A stretch of 64,000 nucleotides of DNA from Diphasiastrum complanatum (GCA_029204225.1 CM055096.1:33523209-33587208), one strand, 5' to 3'; positions 1 through 12,184 are shown, counted from the stretch's first letter. Numbers and translations: made by a program. Notes: a model not told the origin generated them from the sequence alone.

Positions 1-421
1 TTGAATGCACTTCATTGTTGTTTGATCGCGCTTGTTTACTCACTCTGATCAGAACACGGACGTCTACGACTCCTCAGTTTCTGATCAGACGATGGCTGTG
101 TTTGATGCCATGGGAACTCGCGATATCATACTGCTCTTCCCATCTATTGGAGAACTAAACGTCACATTGAATCCATTTTTCAGTAATACCACACACAAAC
201 CATCTCTAATCTTTTCGGTGAACTGTACTCTTGTTTTTTAGTATGAACTAAATTTTAAGATCTTGTTAGGCAATTAGAACACTTAAAGCTATGATTATAT
301 TTTGCATAAGCTTTCTATTAGACTATTTTTGCATTTAGCAGCTGATTGTAATGGGAGAGCTGTTCTACAATGTTCTTGCTCTCTTCTCTGTTCGCGTTCT
401 TCCATCTCCCTTGCCCCATCA
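1..421 (+). mobile_element. Copia LTR fragment (TGTTAGAA family), 3' part
   Basis: This stretch matches the end of the complete LTR at 19856-21347. Shared blocks include the TCACTCTGATCAGA segment, the ATCAGACGATG segment and the TAACGGGAGAG-like block near 350. The same block recurs at 7873-7973. It continues to about 421, where copies 1 and 3 share CTTGCCCCATCA but the 19.9-kb copy differs. The left part lies outside the window. No coding function is claimed; the small ORF inside is incidental. Confidence 0.7.
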
Positions 422-1733
422 GATTTCAATGACTATATGTCGTGACTCACTGAATTAGATTTCATATAATGTACTATTTTAGATTTCATTCCCCAAATAG
501 AGAGATTTAGAAAATTATAAGTTACCAATATGTGTAAAAGATGAATAAACTGGCTATCAAAAGATATTTGATATAGGTGGCCAATACAACCTGTATATTT
601 CAAATAATAATTTCACCATTTGCTGATAATTCTCTAGTATTAATTCTCTCCCATACATTAACTATGTATGACCAATGATGGATCGAGTGATTAAAGAATC
701 AACTTCACACACAACTTGATTAATTAGAGATTTCTCAATATGGAATCTGCAGCCATGACTCATTAGTTAAGCAATACTTGCAAATGACTTGGATAATCAA
801 ACATCTCCTCTCATTCTACCTCTCACAATTTTACATAATTCATAATGATACTAGTGTAATTTAATCACATGTATGCTTCAGCACAATTTGGACTCGAATA
901 ATCTCAAAGTATTATGCGAACTTTATATAACATTCATCATTAATTGGAATGAGACAAAGTTTACAGACTAAGTAAACTCTGGAAAAATAGTCAACAACAT
1001 ATATTCATTCATTCATATAGTAATCATCAATAGTTCACTCTAAAATATAGGCAAAGAGTATTTGCTCATCAAACTATTCTTATCAAAATCTGTAAATTAC
1101 ATGGGCTCTTTATAGTCTCACGATTGTAATTGTCATAATTGTAATTATCGGGTTCGATTTATTTTCCGACCCTAGATCGATAGTGAAAATCTGATCTAGT
1201 GGGAATCTGATGCATATAAAATCCGATCTGGATCGATTTCATACTTAAACTCTAAAACACTGAAATACTATAAAACTATAGAGAATTAGTTGTATAAAAC
1301 TAAAAGTTTACAAGAATAAAAATTAAAAAACTATCACGTGACTTAAAAAAGCCGTCACATGTCCTCGCCCTCAGATTCATCAAGTCTTTCTGATGACGAT
1401 TTCAATGAATAGGTTTTCCCAGCCAGCATTGGTAGGTACTCTTTTTCAGAATAGGTACCAATCCTTATTACAATAACCTTTTAGACCCAGAAGAAATGCG
1501 TATTCAATCATCCACAATTGTTCAACATTCCAAAACTGAGACATGTAACTAAATAAGTTTCTTTTGAGATGTAGAATTTCTTTCATCAATACCTGGCTGG
1601 GTTCAGTCCTTGGCCTGACCTCTCTTCTTCTCTTCTTATCCTTGGGTGCTGCTGCTTCCTTCGCTCTGGAGTACTCACTTCTCTGAACAGAAGGATCAAC
1701 AAAATGATCATCATCATTATCATAATCGAATTC
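422..1733. other. AT-rich DNA, no gene recognised
   Basis: About 1.3 kb of AT-rich sequence without a long ORF, an LTR terminus or a tRNA-like block that I can recognise. It lies between an LTR fragment and decayed ORFs and is probably old transposon or intergenic sequence. Confidence 0.5.
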
Positions 1734-1958
1734 TTATATCATTGTCAGCATTTGTGCTTCTCGATCCTTCATCACTGGTTTAGTTGTCTTAAACTGCTTC
1801 AGTTGCTCCTCCAATTTTCGAATTCGTTGATGATCTCTGGGATTCATGCATTCCACTAGGTCTTTCTGGTGGCTTTTTACTCTCTCACTGGTCTCGGGTT
1901 GATCATCATCTGAACTCATAGACCCTTCCTCCTCTGCTTCCCTGAAAACAACAGTCAA
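1734..1958 (-). CDS. Small charged ORF, unrecognised
   Basis: A 74-residue ORF rich in Glu, Lys, Arg and Gln, with a probable short coiled coil (RKLEEQLKQFK, about residues 47-57). Further lysine/arginine-rich sequence continues in other minus frames down to about 1560. Composition resembles the tail of a decayed retroelement Gag, but I recognise no domain. It may be part of a broken longer gene. Function is not assigned. Confidence 0.25.
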   Translation of the reverse strand: MTVVFREAEEEGSMSSDDDQPETSERVKSHQKDLVECMNPRDHQRIRKLEEQLKQFKTTKPVMKDREAQMLTMI

Positions 1959-2512
1959 AAGAGCTCGTTTTCTTTCTGTAAGGGGTTCAACAATTTAGTC
2001 TTTATCAGCTCAATAGTATCAGCCATGTACTTTTTGAATTTAGCTCAATTTATTGTCACACATTCTTTTTCAGTGGTAAGAGTACCTACAAATGCTTTTA
2101 TGATTTGATATTCCAGCTGGGTTTGTAATAATTCGATTTTGTACTGGAGCCGCTCAGCCTGGTAGGATTGTGCTACCGTCAATTTAAGTCTGGCATTGTC
2201 TAGTTCCTTCTGCAATTTTTGATTCCGCCGACATGCTAGATGGACTTAAAATGTCAAAATTAGGTTGGCTATAGATTCAGATCCTGAAAGTTGCATTTAT
2301 GACAACACTTGGGCAAAGGATCCTCTTGGGCGAAGGTTCATCCTTCACCAGACCTGGGAAACGTTCGCTGGATAAGTTTAGAGCCTCAAAAACCTTTGCC
2401 AAGATTTTTACAGTCTATTTTCATAGTACTGAGCAAGCCTGTAAATTTTTGTTCAAAACTGATCAGCCAAACTAGTATATAGTGTAATGGACCCTCCAAA
2501 TTCACTTATAAG
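1959..2512. other. No gene recognised
   Basis: Between the minus-strand charged ORF and the plus-strand decayed ORFs I see no open frame of note, no terminal repeat and no RNA gene. Confidence 0.45.
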
Positions 2513-4036
2513 TTGGCTGAATTCGATTTATTCCTCACTTATGCTAGCGAAGCTCTTGCCAATTTTTCTAGCGACCAAAGCCTTCAAAACTTTCTGTATT
2601 GTTTTCTGACATACACTCGCGCCTATTACTTTCAGTTTTTGATCTTTTCCATTATGTCTTCCACAGATACATCTCAGTCGCCGCGTTACACTATTCATCG
2701 TGATGTCCCATCTGCAACGGATATCATGATCCTTCCTAGCACAAGCATGGTCACTCAATGGATGACCCTTGTGGAGCCTCTGCTTACTACAATGGGTATT
2801 CATGAGAGAGCCTTCTTGGGGAGAATCATCATGGATTTTATCACTCTTGCCTTCAGTACTTGGAAGGAGGAGAAATCCAAATTTTACATTACTTTCCAGG
2901 GAGCCACACACAAGGTGTGAGTGACTGAGGCCACCCTTGTTGCCATAGGGATAGCATTTGGTACCCAAGCCTCACCAAACCATAAGCAAGCCAAACAGAC
3001 TATTAAACCTTATATTGACATTACCAATGATCTGCACTAGACTAATGATGGCTATCTTCTAGAGGCCATTACTGATCCTGCCATTCAAGCTACTACTACA
3101 ATTTTCCGATGGTTGGCAACCTCAGGAAAGACCGTATTACTTCCCAGATTTTGCATAGGATAGTTGAGTCTCACACCAAGATAGCCAAGGCTCTTCTGGA
3201 ATCATATAACTGGTTCAAGACCATTTTTGGATAACTCAAACGAGCCATGAAGAGCAATACCAAGCAGCAATTTGCTGCTGGCCCTATTTTGTCACTCCTA
3301 GCAGTCTCCCACCTTGAAAATAAAATCCATGGTTTTCGTATGGATTTCGTGCTTTCTATCTATGAAGAAGAACTGGTCGAGTCATCTCAACAGGCATCCA
3401 GCTCACATAGTCGTCCGCGAGATCGTCATTCCTAACCTGCCTACCACGTCACGACGTTGTACTAGGCAAACATCTTCAGCTGCGCTTCCACCCCCTGCTG
3501 CTATTCGCACTGAACTACCTATTTCCCATGCCTCTGATGCTTCCCTCGCCTCTGCTTCCTCTCAAGGACAGTCTGTGATCATTGGGGCTACCATTCCCAT
3601 CACAGCTGCCCAAGCCGCCTCACCTCCACACACAGGTGCTGTTTCTCCAAATACCCAATATTTTATGGACATGTTCGATGATTCCGACCCCCTTGGGGTC
3701 TTAGAAGTTTTTGTGATGCCCTAGAGCCTTGCGCCCTTTGAACTCCAATCCCCTAGAAGTGGATTTGAACAGTTCCATGATACTCTTGTCAGATTAACCA
3801 ACACCATCAAGTTGAAGCCGCACCAACCACAATTCGGGTCGAGCAAGCTGTCAAATCACCAAAGCAGTTCGATGCCACAGTGCCTGAGGGCTATGAAGAA
3901 GAAGACACAACAACTGGCTGATCGCCTTGAGGATTATGTCAATTCCCTGCAGAATGCCCTCACAACCGCCCAAGATCAAGTGGACAGGTTCGTGCATGAA
4001 ACAAAGCAACAAGTGCAGCTACTACAGGCAATGTAA
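2513..4036 (+). pseudogene. Decayed ORF series, possible transposon protein
   Basis: Three plus-strand ORFs (2513-2920, 3314-3724, 3812-4036) together look like one broken gene. The first has a folded, mixed composition (TLVEPLLTTMGIHERAF region). The second turns into a Ser/Pro/Ala-rich linker. The third is a Gln/Lys-rich coiled coil (LADRLEDYVNSLQNAL). Globular, linker, then coiled coil resembles the N-terminal part of plant retroelement-associated proteins, but I cannot name a family. Stops and frame changes between the parts argue against a working gene. Confidence 0.35.
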
Positions 4037-4039
4037 TTC

Positions 4040-4185
4040 TACTGCCATCACTTCTCACATCAATAGCTTCAAGTCTTTATTGGATCAGTTATCAGTTGTA
4101 GGATGTTCTATTCAAGATGATGATGTCGTTATGGCCTTGTTTTTTTCTCTTCCAAACACAAAAACACACAATTTATGTATTTTGA
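4040..4185 (+). pseudogene. Copia Gag (UBN2-type) fragment
   Basis: The frame reads ITSHINSFKSLLDQLSVVG, then CSIQDDDVVMALFFSLP. This is the hallmark of the plant Ty1/Copia Gag core (UBN2 domain), where a conserved HIN-FK--LDQL helix precedes QDDD---LL-SLP. Only about 45 residues remain, with no zinc knuckle downstream. It sits just after an unrelated coiled-coil ORF, so it is a scrap left by nested insertion or deletion. Confidence 0.65.
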
Positions 4186-4930
4186 CGAGGGTAAAAATCA
4201 AGATTTTCTATGATCTGGACAGGAAGAATGTTCGCCGAATTCAAAAATAGTATTTTACTATAAATAAAATATTCTGAAAACTCGACGAAGGTTTTGGCGA
4301 AGAATCAAGAGTAATACTGGTATTTTTGCAAAAAAGAAACTTTTTTGCCAAAAATATGGCAATATGACAACTAATCCTCTGAGAAAACCTTTTATTTATG
4401 GTATTATTCTTTGCCGACCTGGCAATAGATAGATCTAAATCACACCTATGCACAGTGAATCGAGCAAAGGTTCTTTTTCTGTATTTTTAGGGTTTTGGTG
4501 TTTTTTGACGATTTTTCTGATGTTTCTGAAAATTTGCTGGGAAGGATTCTTCGCCCTTCAAACTGAAGGTTCTATGATCAAAACCGAAGGTGTCTGCAAC
4601 TTGGCGAAGGTTTCTTGAAAGAGGGCAAAAAGTTATCAGCTCTGATGACGATTTTTGACTCCTTTTGACCAAAATCTAACAAATTTGACCGATTTTTGTT
4701 GTTTTTCCTGCTATCTAATATCCAAATGGATCTTAAGATTGGTGATCTGAATAGCTTTTCCTGTTCTACAATCAGATTAGATTTCAAACAAGCAAATCCA
4801 CTCAAATCAAGCAAAATCACTCCCAAACTAACCCTAAATGTAGATCTAACACTATTCATGCAACGACAAGATGCCTAATGCAAGCTAACCATCCACAAAC
4901 AAGCTGTAGATTGAAAAATTTGGCGTAGTT
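4186..4930. other. Probable internal region of a minus-strand LTR element
   Basis: No recognisable coding sequence. By position it would be the leader of the element whose primer site and 5' LTR lie immediately to the right, read on the minus strand. It shows repeated TTGGCGAAGGTT/CTTCGCC-like words but no clear repeat unit. Confidence 0.35.
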
Positions 4931-4950
4931 CCTCGGCAACGGCGCCAAAA
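4931..4950 (-). promoter_or_regulatory. Primer binding site, tRNA-Asp type
   Basis: On the minus strand this reads TTGGCGCCGTTGCCGAGG, close to the TGGCGCCGTTGCC primer site used by many plant Ty3/Gypsy (Athila/Tat-like) elements and thought to pair with the 3' end of tRNA-Asp. It lies 1-2 bases from the terminus of the LTR at 4952, which fixes the element's orientation as minus. Confidence 0.65.
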
Positions 4951-4951
4951 T

Positions 4952-5523
4952 TGTAGTGGGTTTCTTTCCTTGCCTAACCTGATTCCAAGATCTAATCAAT
5001 CTAGCATCAAAGAGACGACGTTATTTGTCACGCATAGATTCGTTCCCATGAGAGCGATAGTATAATTTAGATTTCAGCATGAATGGAAGATCCAAATCTA
5101 ACTCTAACATCCATTAACCCTAAGCATTAACACTACATCCACTAACACTAGACCACAACAAATATAACTTACTCTTTCTCTCTCATAAAAAGTATAATAA
5201 CATGCAATCCCAATAACAATCAGATCCAACAATTAACAAAATCCAAATAAAGCATGAGAGATGGAAGAAAAGTAATAGAGAGCAAGGACATTCATCAATC
5301 CATTTCACAAGAGAAAAACCAATCTGCTTTATTGAAATGAGGAAATGAACATGTGTAGGAACTCGAGTTGGTCCCTTCTTATAGCAGAGAGGAGGACCCT
5401 GGCCTCTGAATCCTATTGGTCCATTGCTGCCTCCCTAATTATTCAAATTTAAAAAAGAGTGAGAACCATCCAAATTGGAGGGAAACCCAACTTTATTCAC
5501 TAACTTGACATTTAGGCCCTACA
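4952..5523 (-). mobile_element. 5' LTR of a minus-strand Gypsy (Athila-like) element
   Basis: The segment starts TGTAGTGGG and ends CCCTACA on the plus strand, nearly perfect inverted termini of the TG...CA kind. It is about 572 bp. A tRNA-Asp-type primer site abuts its left end on the minus strand, so it is a 5' LTR with the element body running left. I see no matching 3' LTR in the window. Boundaries come from the termini; no second copy confirms them. Confidence 0.6.
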
Positions 5524-5689
5524 ACATTAAAAGTCCTGCAAAAAGACCTAAAGTCCTTTTATTGACTTTTTAATTAATCAAATAACTATGTGATCATTGG
5601 GTTGGACTTACACACATAGGGTGTCAAATCCCTCTCACTTAATAACTAGGGTTAGGGTTGCCTTGGGATCCGCAAACCCTCCAACACTT

Positions 5690-6345
5690 CTCTACAAAAA
5701 TAGGCTTCAGAAGAAGATCTATCTTAGCCAACAGGCATATCTAAAAGGTATTTTAGAAAAATTTCATATGTCTGATTGCAAACCCGTTGATACTCCAATG
5801 GATCCAAATATAGTATTGACTAAACCTACTTGTGTTGATTCTGATAGTGAAGTACTCGACATAGCGAAGTACCCTTATCATTCACTAATAGGATCTTTAA
5901 TGTATGCAATGTTGTGTACTAGACCAGATTTAGCATACATTTTTAGCACGTTAAGTCAATTCATGTCTAATCCTAGGATCTCTCATTGGAAAGCGTTAAA
6001 GAGAGTGATGCGATATATTCAAAGAAGTTTAGATTACATTTTATGTTGTGATAGAAATGCTATCAACCCACTCATCCTGCAAAGCTACTCTGACTCAGAT
6101 TGGGGAGAAACAATCCAAAAAATCTACCTTCGAGTTCTGTTTCTATTTGGCAGGGGGACTGATTTCGTGGAACTCAAGAAAGCAGAAATCAGTTGCGCTT
6201 ACATCACACTCAGTTCAATGCTACCACCATTATGTGTGACAACTTGAACTGTATTTCACTGTCACTGAATCCCAGATTTTATGGCAAATCCAAGCACATA
6301 GAAGTCCAGTATCATTTCATTCGTTTTCTCAGGGCAGGTGACACT
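5690..6345 (+). pseudogene. Copia reverse transcriptase/RNase H fragment
   Basis: The frame carries the end of Copia RT and the start of RNase H: KKIYLSQQAYLKGILEKF, MSDCKPVDTPMDP, SLIGSLMYAMLCTRPDLAY, HWKALKRVMRYI and SDSDWG. After about 6130 the frame breaks. The RNase H tail (DNLNCISLSLNPRF, KSKHIEVQYHFIR) continues in another frame at 6240-6340. The same family is seen at 10177-10717 and 19490-19855. It lacks integrase and most of RT, so it is a dead fragment. At its right end it meets a CACTACAA terminus. Confidence 0.85.
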
Positions 6346-7102
6346 ACAACACCCGCCGTGATTTGCGATGTGAATCGCGAGCTTAATTTTTTTTAAAATT
6401 TGTCGCGGACGTCGAAAAAACACGTCGCTATAAGGTCATTGGAATCCGACGACTTTAAAACACCTTGCAATCCGACACGCACAACCTGTCGGATTTCGAA
6501 ACCAAAATTCTAAATGATTAACAGACAATCCTTCATGGACGTCGCAATGCGACCAAAGATATCGCAAAAGGTCCGACGTGGACATTGTATTGCGACGTCC
6601 AAAATAATTGTCAAATTTCGACATTTGTAAATACAGAATGATGCAAAAATTTGTCCGACGGATGTCCGACGCCCATCCGACGTATACTTGGATGTCAGAT
6701 TCCGACGTCTATTAACAGAATGATAAAAAAAAAGGTCCGACGTCTATCTGACGTGTTTGGATGTCGGACTCCGACGTCCCAAATTAAGTAAAAAAAAAAT
6801 TGCGTAAAAAACAGTGCACGCATTTTTATTGGGCTGTTCTTGGAGTTAAGTTCTTGGAAAAGCGATGTTCGTGAATTGTTTTTAAAACAAATTTTTTGAG
6901 TTGCATTCAACATTTGGATCAAACAACAAACTAAGCATGAGGTACTTTTCATTCTTAAATTACTTTTCATTATATATTTTATTGCATTACTTCATGTCCA
7001 TAAATTACTTTATTCTTAAATATAAATCTAACAATCTATTATCTTAAACAATTCTAACACTATAAAAAATCAACCTATTATAACCACTATCACAATCTAT
7101 TA

Positions 7103-7211
<109 letters not shown>

Positions 7212-7395
7212 ACTTTATTTTTCAAAAAAAGACTCCAAAATCTTTCAATATCTTCAAGCATACATCTACACTCCACCTCTTCTCTCTCTTTCTCTCTCAT
7301 AAATTACAAATCTAATAATCCTAAATAATACTAATAATCTATTACAAGACCATTCAAAACCATTTTAAATCAATGCAAAATAAAAAAAAAACACA

Positions 7396-7507
<112 letters not shown>

Positions 7508-7872
7508 ATAAACAAACAAACACCAACCTCAAACAAACAAACAAAAAGCAAAACAAACAAAAATCAAGCACCAACCTCAGACAATGATCTTCAGGCACTG
7601 ATCTTGAAGCACCCTCAAGCATTGATCTTCAAGCCCTGAAGCCCTCAAACACTGATCGCCCTCAATCGCTCCAAAGACGCTCCAACTTGCAAAAAACATA
7701 GTGAGAGAGAAGGTGCTGGATCGCGCGAATTCGAGGATTGAAACAAACGTCGGATTCTGACGTCTCCCAAACACGTCGGAATCCGACGTCTGTGCCCATT
7801 CAGGCCCGGACGACAAGCACCAGCTGCCATGGACAGGCTTTTTGGCTTGCCGACGTGGATGTCGGATTTCGA

Positions 7873-7973
7873 CGACTGTTTTTGCATCTAGCAGTTGATT
7901 GTAACGGGAGAGCTGTTCCGCAATATTCATGCTCTCTTCTCCATTCGCGTTCTTTTATCTCCCTTGCCCCATC
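7873..7973 (+). mobile_element. Copia LTR fragment (TGTTAGAA family)
   Basis: GACTGTTTTTGCATCTAGCA through CTTGCCCCATCA matches positions about 325-421, and matches the LTR at 19856-21347 near 21250. Only about 100 bp is left. It abuts the broken CACTA-like subterminal repeats on the left. Confidence 0.65.
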
Positions 7974-8122
7974 ACTCTATGCGCTCAGTTATACCGAACT
8001 CAGTGAGAAAACTGGACAACAAACGCTCCTGACTAGGATCAGAGGGAAGCCATTGCCTAGTATCGGTACTGTGTGAGAGGGGAGTAACCGAGATTAAAGG
8101 AGTACACTACACACGCACAGAA

Positions 8123-8147
8123 GCGATATGTACGATCGACATATCGC
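8123..8147. repeat. Short perfect inverted repeat
   Basis: GCGATATGT and ACATATCGC form 9-bp perfect arms around a 7-base centre. Related GATATGTG and GAGCGATA words recur within the next 130 bp. Function unknown. Confidence 0.7.
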
Positions 8148-8309
8148 TCGTGCTCACAAAGAAAGACGTGACAATGGGAGAACAAAGGAGGGACGCACAT
8201 AAGTGATATGTGACAAAAATAGTTAGAAAATACGCGTGCAGATAACGTATATGAGCGATACCTGAGAAAGTTGAAAAAATAAATTTTCGGGGATCGTGCC
8301 CTTTATAGT

Positions 8310-8540
8310 CGTATCACACGTGCGAGTCAATGGTCAATGGTCCATGTGTCGTACTATGATTGGCTTAAATCTGCCACATGTGCGAAGCCCTACAGTCGCC
8401 ATGTGTCACGTGGCGATTCATTGGACTATGGCACATATCGACATCTGATTGGCTCACTTTTAACACATGTGTGACCTCCACGTGGCAATCATTGATTGGG
8501 TCACTTTGGTCACACGTGCAAAAATCGAGTACACATGTTC
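8310..8540. promoter_or_regulatory. E-box/G-box and CCAAT cluster
   Basis: Within about 230 bp there are three CACGTG cores (near 8318, 8407 and 8512 as ACACGTG or CACGTGG) and two or three CACATGTG-type E-boxes. Several ATTGG (inverted CCAAT) and GGTCA words are interspersed. This density suggests a promoter or enhancer, possibly of a retroelement LTR. No adjacent gene is identified. Confidence 0.35.
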
Positions 8541-8736
8541 ACGAGCTCGGAGTCATCTTCACTTTTTTTCATCCAATTTTCGTGCCATATCGCTTCTCTA
8601 CGCGTCCTGTTTCCTCCCTCATCGCCTAGTCCTTCTGCGTGCGCACAAGAGCAATACTACGACCATACATATCACTTATGTGTGCCGTTACCTCTCTCTC
8701 TCTCTCTCTCGTTGTTTTCTTTGTAGACACTCGCAC

Positions 8737-8960
<224 letters not shown>

Positions 8961-8986
8961 GTTTTCTTTGTAGACACTCGCACAAG

Positions 8987-9570
8987 ACCGATACAATCAT
9001 ACATATTGCACCTCTGCGGGACTTGTTACCATCTTCTCATCACTGTTAGAATAACTGCACACTAATCCGATACTACCCTGATGTCTAGGGTCAAACAGAT
9101 CGGAGAAATTTCTTCACTCATGGGACTGTATCCACTAGTTCTCCCACTGTTAATCCTCCACGGCAGAACAGACATAACATGAGTAGATGGCTCTCTAGGA
9201 TAAGAAATATCATAGATCCACCTTGCTCATGATACCAAGGGCACCATTCTACAGAACTATTTGTAAGATTACCCGAGATAGTCTGCAAAGTCTTGTCAGG
9301 TTCACACCTGCAGCATTGGAGTGCTTGCAGGAGTCCGCGGAGGACTATTTGGCTTTTTTTTTAAGATTCTTTTTTGCATTCCATCCATGCTAAGCGGGTC
9401 ACCATAATGCCCAAAGATTTTCAAATTTTGTATAGAATGAGGTAGAGGTATTGTAGACTTCACAAGGGTGAACCCTCTGCTCCCCGGGACAAATCCCTTG
9501 ATAGGACTAACCTTCCCACTAAGAGGCCTCGCAAGCAACCTGCCTCTAGGCTCCCAAAAAGGTCCGACGC
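8987..9570. other. No gene recognised
   Basis: No long ORF that I trust. The minus-strand 116-residue frame over 9302-9652 has no recognisable domain. At 9225-9243 the minus strand has a weak primer-site-like TTGGTATCATGAGC, too degenerate to use. Confidence 0.4.
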
Positions 9571-10176
9571 ATGGACCTCCAACCTTCCTCATCTGGAGGT
9601 GATCAAATTGTAAATATTGTAGCTCTAGATATTGTGGTCGATTCAGCCACAAAAATGTTGGACATTCCCTCCATTGTGAGTACTCTCCCCCCTCCTCCCG
9701 TTAATGTCAAACCTATAGTATATTTAGATTCTGATGATTATTTAAAATTTGAGAAAGATATTTCAGATGCTATAGATAATATCGACATGCCAATTCTCTC
9801 CCAAATATAAGAAATTGGTTTTACTCTTAACTTTAGAATCCCAAATTGTATTCAGATGAAGGATAGAAGGGCCTCTATCAGCGATCCAGTGATTGAGATG
9901 GGTCTCTCTTTACTGCAATATGATATTGCAAGGGATTCCATGAAAGAATTGTCGCTTCTCAACAATGTTTTTCTGCAGAGCATCAAGGACAACAATGACA
10001 CTTTGTCACACTATATCCTTGGTGCTTGCTCACCAACTGTGAAGTTTTTGTTGATGCCTTATCATACCAAGTATGTCCTATTTCTTTACTTGTCTACTTC
10101 TTTACTTGTAATCACTATATCATCTATCTAATGGAATTCTTCATTGTTTTTTGCAGTGAGAATGCGCGACTAATTT
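9571..10176 (+). pseudogene. Exon-like gene fragment, unrecognised
   Basis: Two plus-strand frames (9571-9810 and 9856-10070) are separated by one stop and read as soluble, acidic protein (YLDSDDYLKFEKDISDAI; IARDSMKELSLLNNVF; HYILGACSPTVKFLLMP). The second ends at CAA|GTATGT; a T-rich stretch then ends in TTTTTTGCAG at about 10156, a good plant intron. A few codons follow before the sequence meets Copia RNase H at 10177. It looks like part of a host gene, or a captured gene. I do not recognise the protein. Confidence 0.4.
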
Positions 10177-10717
10177 TTACTTTCTTGAATTCCACGAGAT
10201 CGGTCCCCCTGCCAGATAGAAGCAAAACCCGGAAGGTAGATTTTCTAGTAGAGATTGTTCCTCTCCATTTGAGTTGGAGTGGCCTCGTAGGACGAGTGGG
10301 TCGATAACATTTCCATCATAACATAAAATGTGATCTAGGCTTCCTTGAATGTACTTTATCACTCTCTTTAATACTTTCCAATGCGATATCATAGAATTAG
10401 ACATGTATGCTAGATCTGGTCTGGTGCACAACATGGCATACATTAAAGATCTTATAAGTGAATGATGAGGGTACTTTGCTAAGTCGAGCACTTCACTTTC
10501 GGAATCAGCAGAAGAAGATTTAGTCAATACTATACTTGGATCCATTGGCGTGTTAATCGACTTGCAATCTGACATATGAAATTTTTCTAGAATATTTTCT
10601 AGATATTTCTGCTGGCTAAGATAGATCTTCTTTTGTGATTTATTTCTAGTAATGTGAATTCCTAGCAAAGAATGAACAGCGCCTAGATCAGTCATGTCAA
10701 ATTCTTTTGATAGATCA
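10177..10717 (-). pseudogene. Copia RT/RNase H, second half of a split gene
   Basis: On the minus strand this reads LSKEFDMTDLGAVHSLLGI, KKIYLSQQKYLENILEKF, MSDCKSINTPMDP, SLMYAMLCTRPDLAY, then HWKVLKRVIKYIQGSLDH and a damaged RNase H ending ISWNSRK. An internal deletion removes the segment after DLAY. It begins exactly at the end of the non-coding LTR element. Its first codons continue the RT reading frame that stops at 16226, so the two pieces were one gene before the insertion. Confidence 0.88.
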
Positions 10718-11327
10718 TGTAGCGCAGACATCCCAAAGGTTGCCGAGAACCACGACTTAGCTTCCCAGCCTTCAGCTCTTGCCGTCCAGACCCACTTGAC
10801 ATACAAGCAACCAACTCGCCAACAACAATCAGACTTAACCAACTTGAAGTTCCGAGACCAACGTTGAGATCCAACCTGGCGCCATGCCAGATCGGGGGTC
10901 CCGATGTGGGTGACTTCCCTCCAAGCCAGTCGCCCGACATACATCAAACTTAACCAACTCGAAGCTTCATTACAAATGAGTAACATCCATTCCAAGCAAG
11001 TCGTCTGACTTACATCAGACTTAACCAACTCAAAGCTTCGTCACGAGCGCTGAAAGCCAACCTCGCCCGTTCCACAAGAGCTTAACCCATTCACATTCAT
11101 GCAAGGAACACTCAGAACCACAAGCCGCGACAGATATGGGGACAACCAGTTCTTGGACCAAATGGTCCCGACAGCATACCGCTAGCCGCCACAGACCAAA
11201 TGGTCCCGACGGCATACCGTTGGCATCCCGGGAGATGACCCTCAACTATGTGCCAGATCAAAAAGTTTGAAGCGGCCTTACAATTGGCGCTTTTACCGAA
11301 CACTGAAACCCAGAAGGTAATCAGAGT
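10718..11327 (-). mobile_element. 3' part of the element's LTR (minus)
   Basis: The reverse complement of this piece matches LTR positions from about 490 to the end (ACTCTGATTACC ... GCGCTACA). It meets the plus-oriented copy at 11324-11327 with a shared GAGT, a 4-base microhomology at the inversion junction. Confidence 0.85.
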
Positions 11328-12182
11328 GCGGGTTGCGACTCAGGGCGAGCTCCAACCAAGTCTCAGCCTCCCTTGCTGGAATGTTGTCATGGCTCTCGCC
11401 TTGGCATGCTAGCGCCCCGGAGACTAGGGTCGGTCACACACTTGAAATGTAACCTTCTCAGATTTATCAATAAAGTGGGATTTTCCTCAAACTGACTCTG
11501 ATTACCTTCTGGGTTTCAGTGTTCGGTAAAAGCGCCAGTTGTAAGGCCGCTTTCAAAATTTTTAACTTGGCACATAGCTGAGGGTCGTATCCCGAGACAC
11601 CAGCGGTATGCCATCGGGACCATTCGGTCCGTGGCGCCAGCGGTATGCTGTCGGGACCATTTGGTCCAGGAACTGGTTGTTTCCATATCTGTCGCGGCTT
11701 GTGGTTCTGAGTGTTCCTTGCATGAACGTGCATGGGTTAAGCTCTTGGGGAATGGGCTCTAACCTGTCGGCTGAGTTGGATGGCTTGCTTGGGTGGATGT
11801 TACCTGTTTATGGCTGTCCAGTCTGGCGTGGCGCCAGGTTGGCTTTCAGCGCTCGTGACGAAGCTTTCAGTTGGTTAAGTCTGATGTAAGTCAGACCGCT
11901 TGCTTGGAATGGATGTTACTCGTTTGTAACGAAGCTTCGAGTTGGTTAAGTTTGATGTATGTCGGGCGGCTTGCTTGGAGGGAAGTCACCCACATCGGGA
12001 CCCCCGATCTGGCATGGCGCCAGGTTGGATCTCAACGTTGGTTTTTGGAACTTCAAGTTGGTTAAGTCTGATCGTTGTTGGCGAGTTGGCTGCTTGTATG
12101 TCAAGTGGGTTTGGATGGCAAGAGTTGAAGGCTGGGAAGCTAAGTCGTGGTTCCCAGCTCCCTTTGGGATGCCTGCGCTACA
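11324..12182 (+). mobile_element. 5'-truncated LTR next to the primer site (plus)
   Basis: It starts GAGTGCGGGTTGCGACTCAG, which corresponds to about LTR position 340 in the full copy at 14745, and ends GCCTGCGCTACA just before the primer site. With the piece at 15945-16225 (LTR positions 1 to about 319) it makes up nearly one whole LTR, which supports the inversion model. Confidence 0.85.
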
Positions 12183-12184
12183 TG

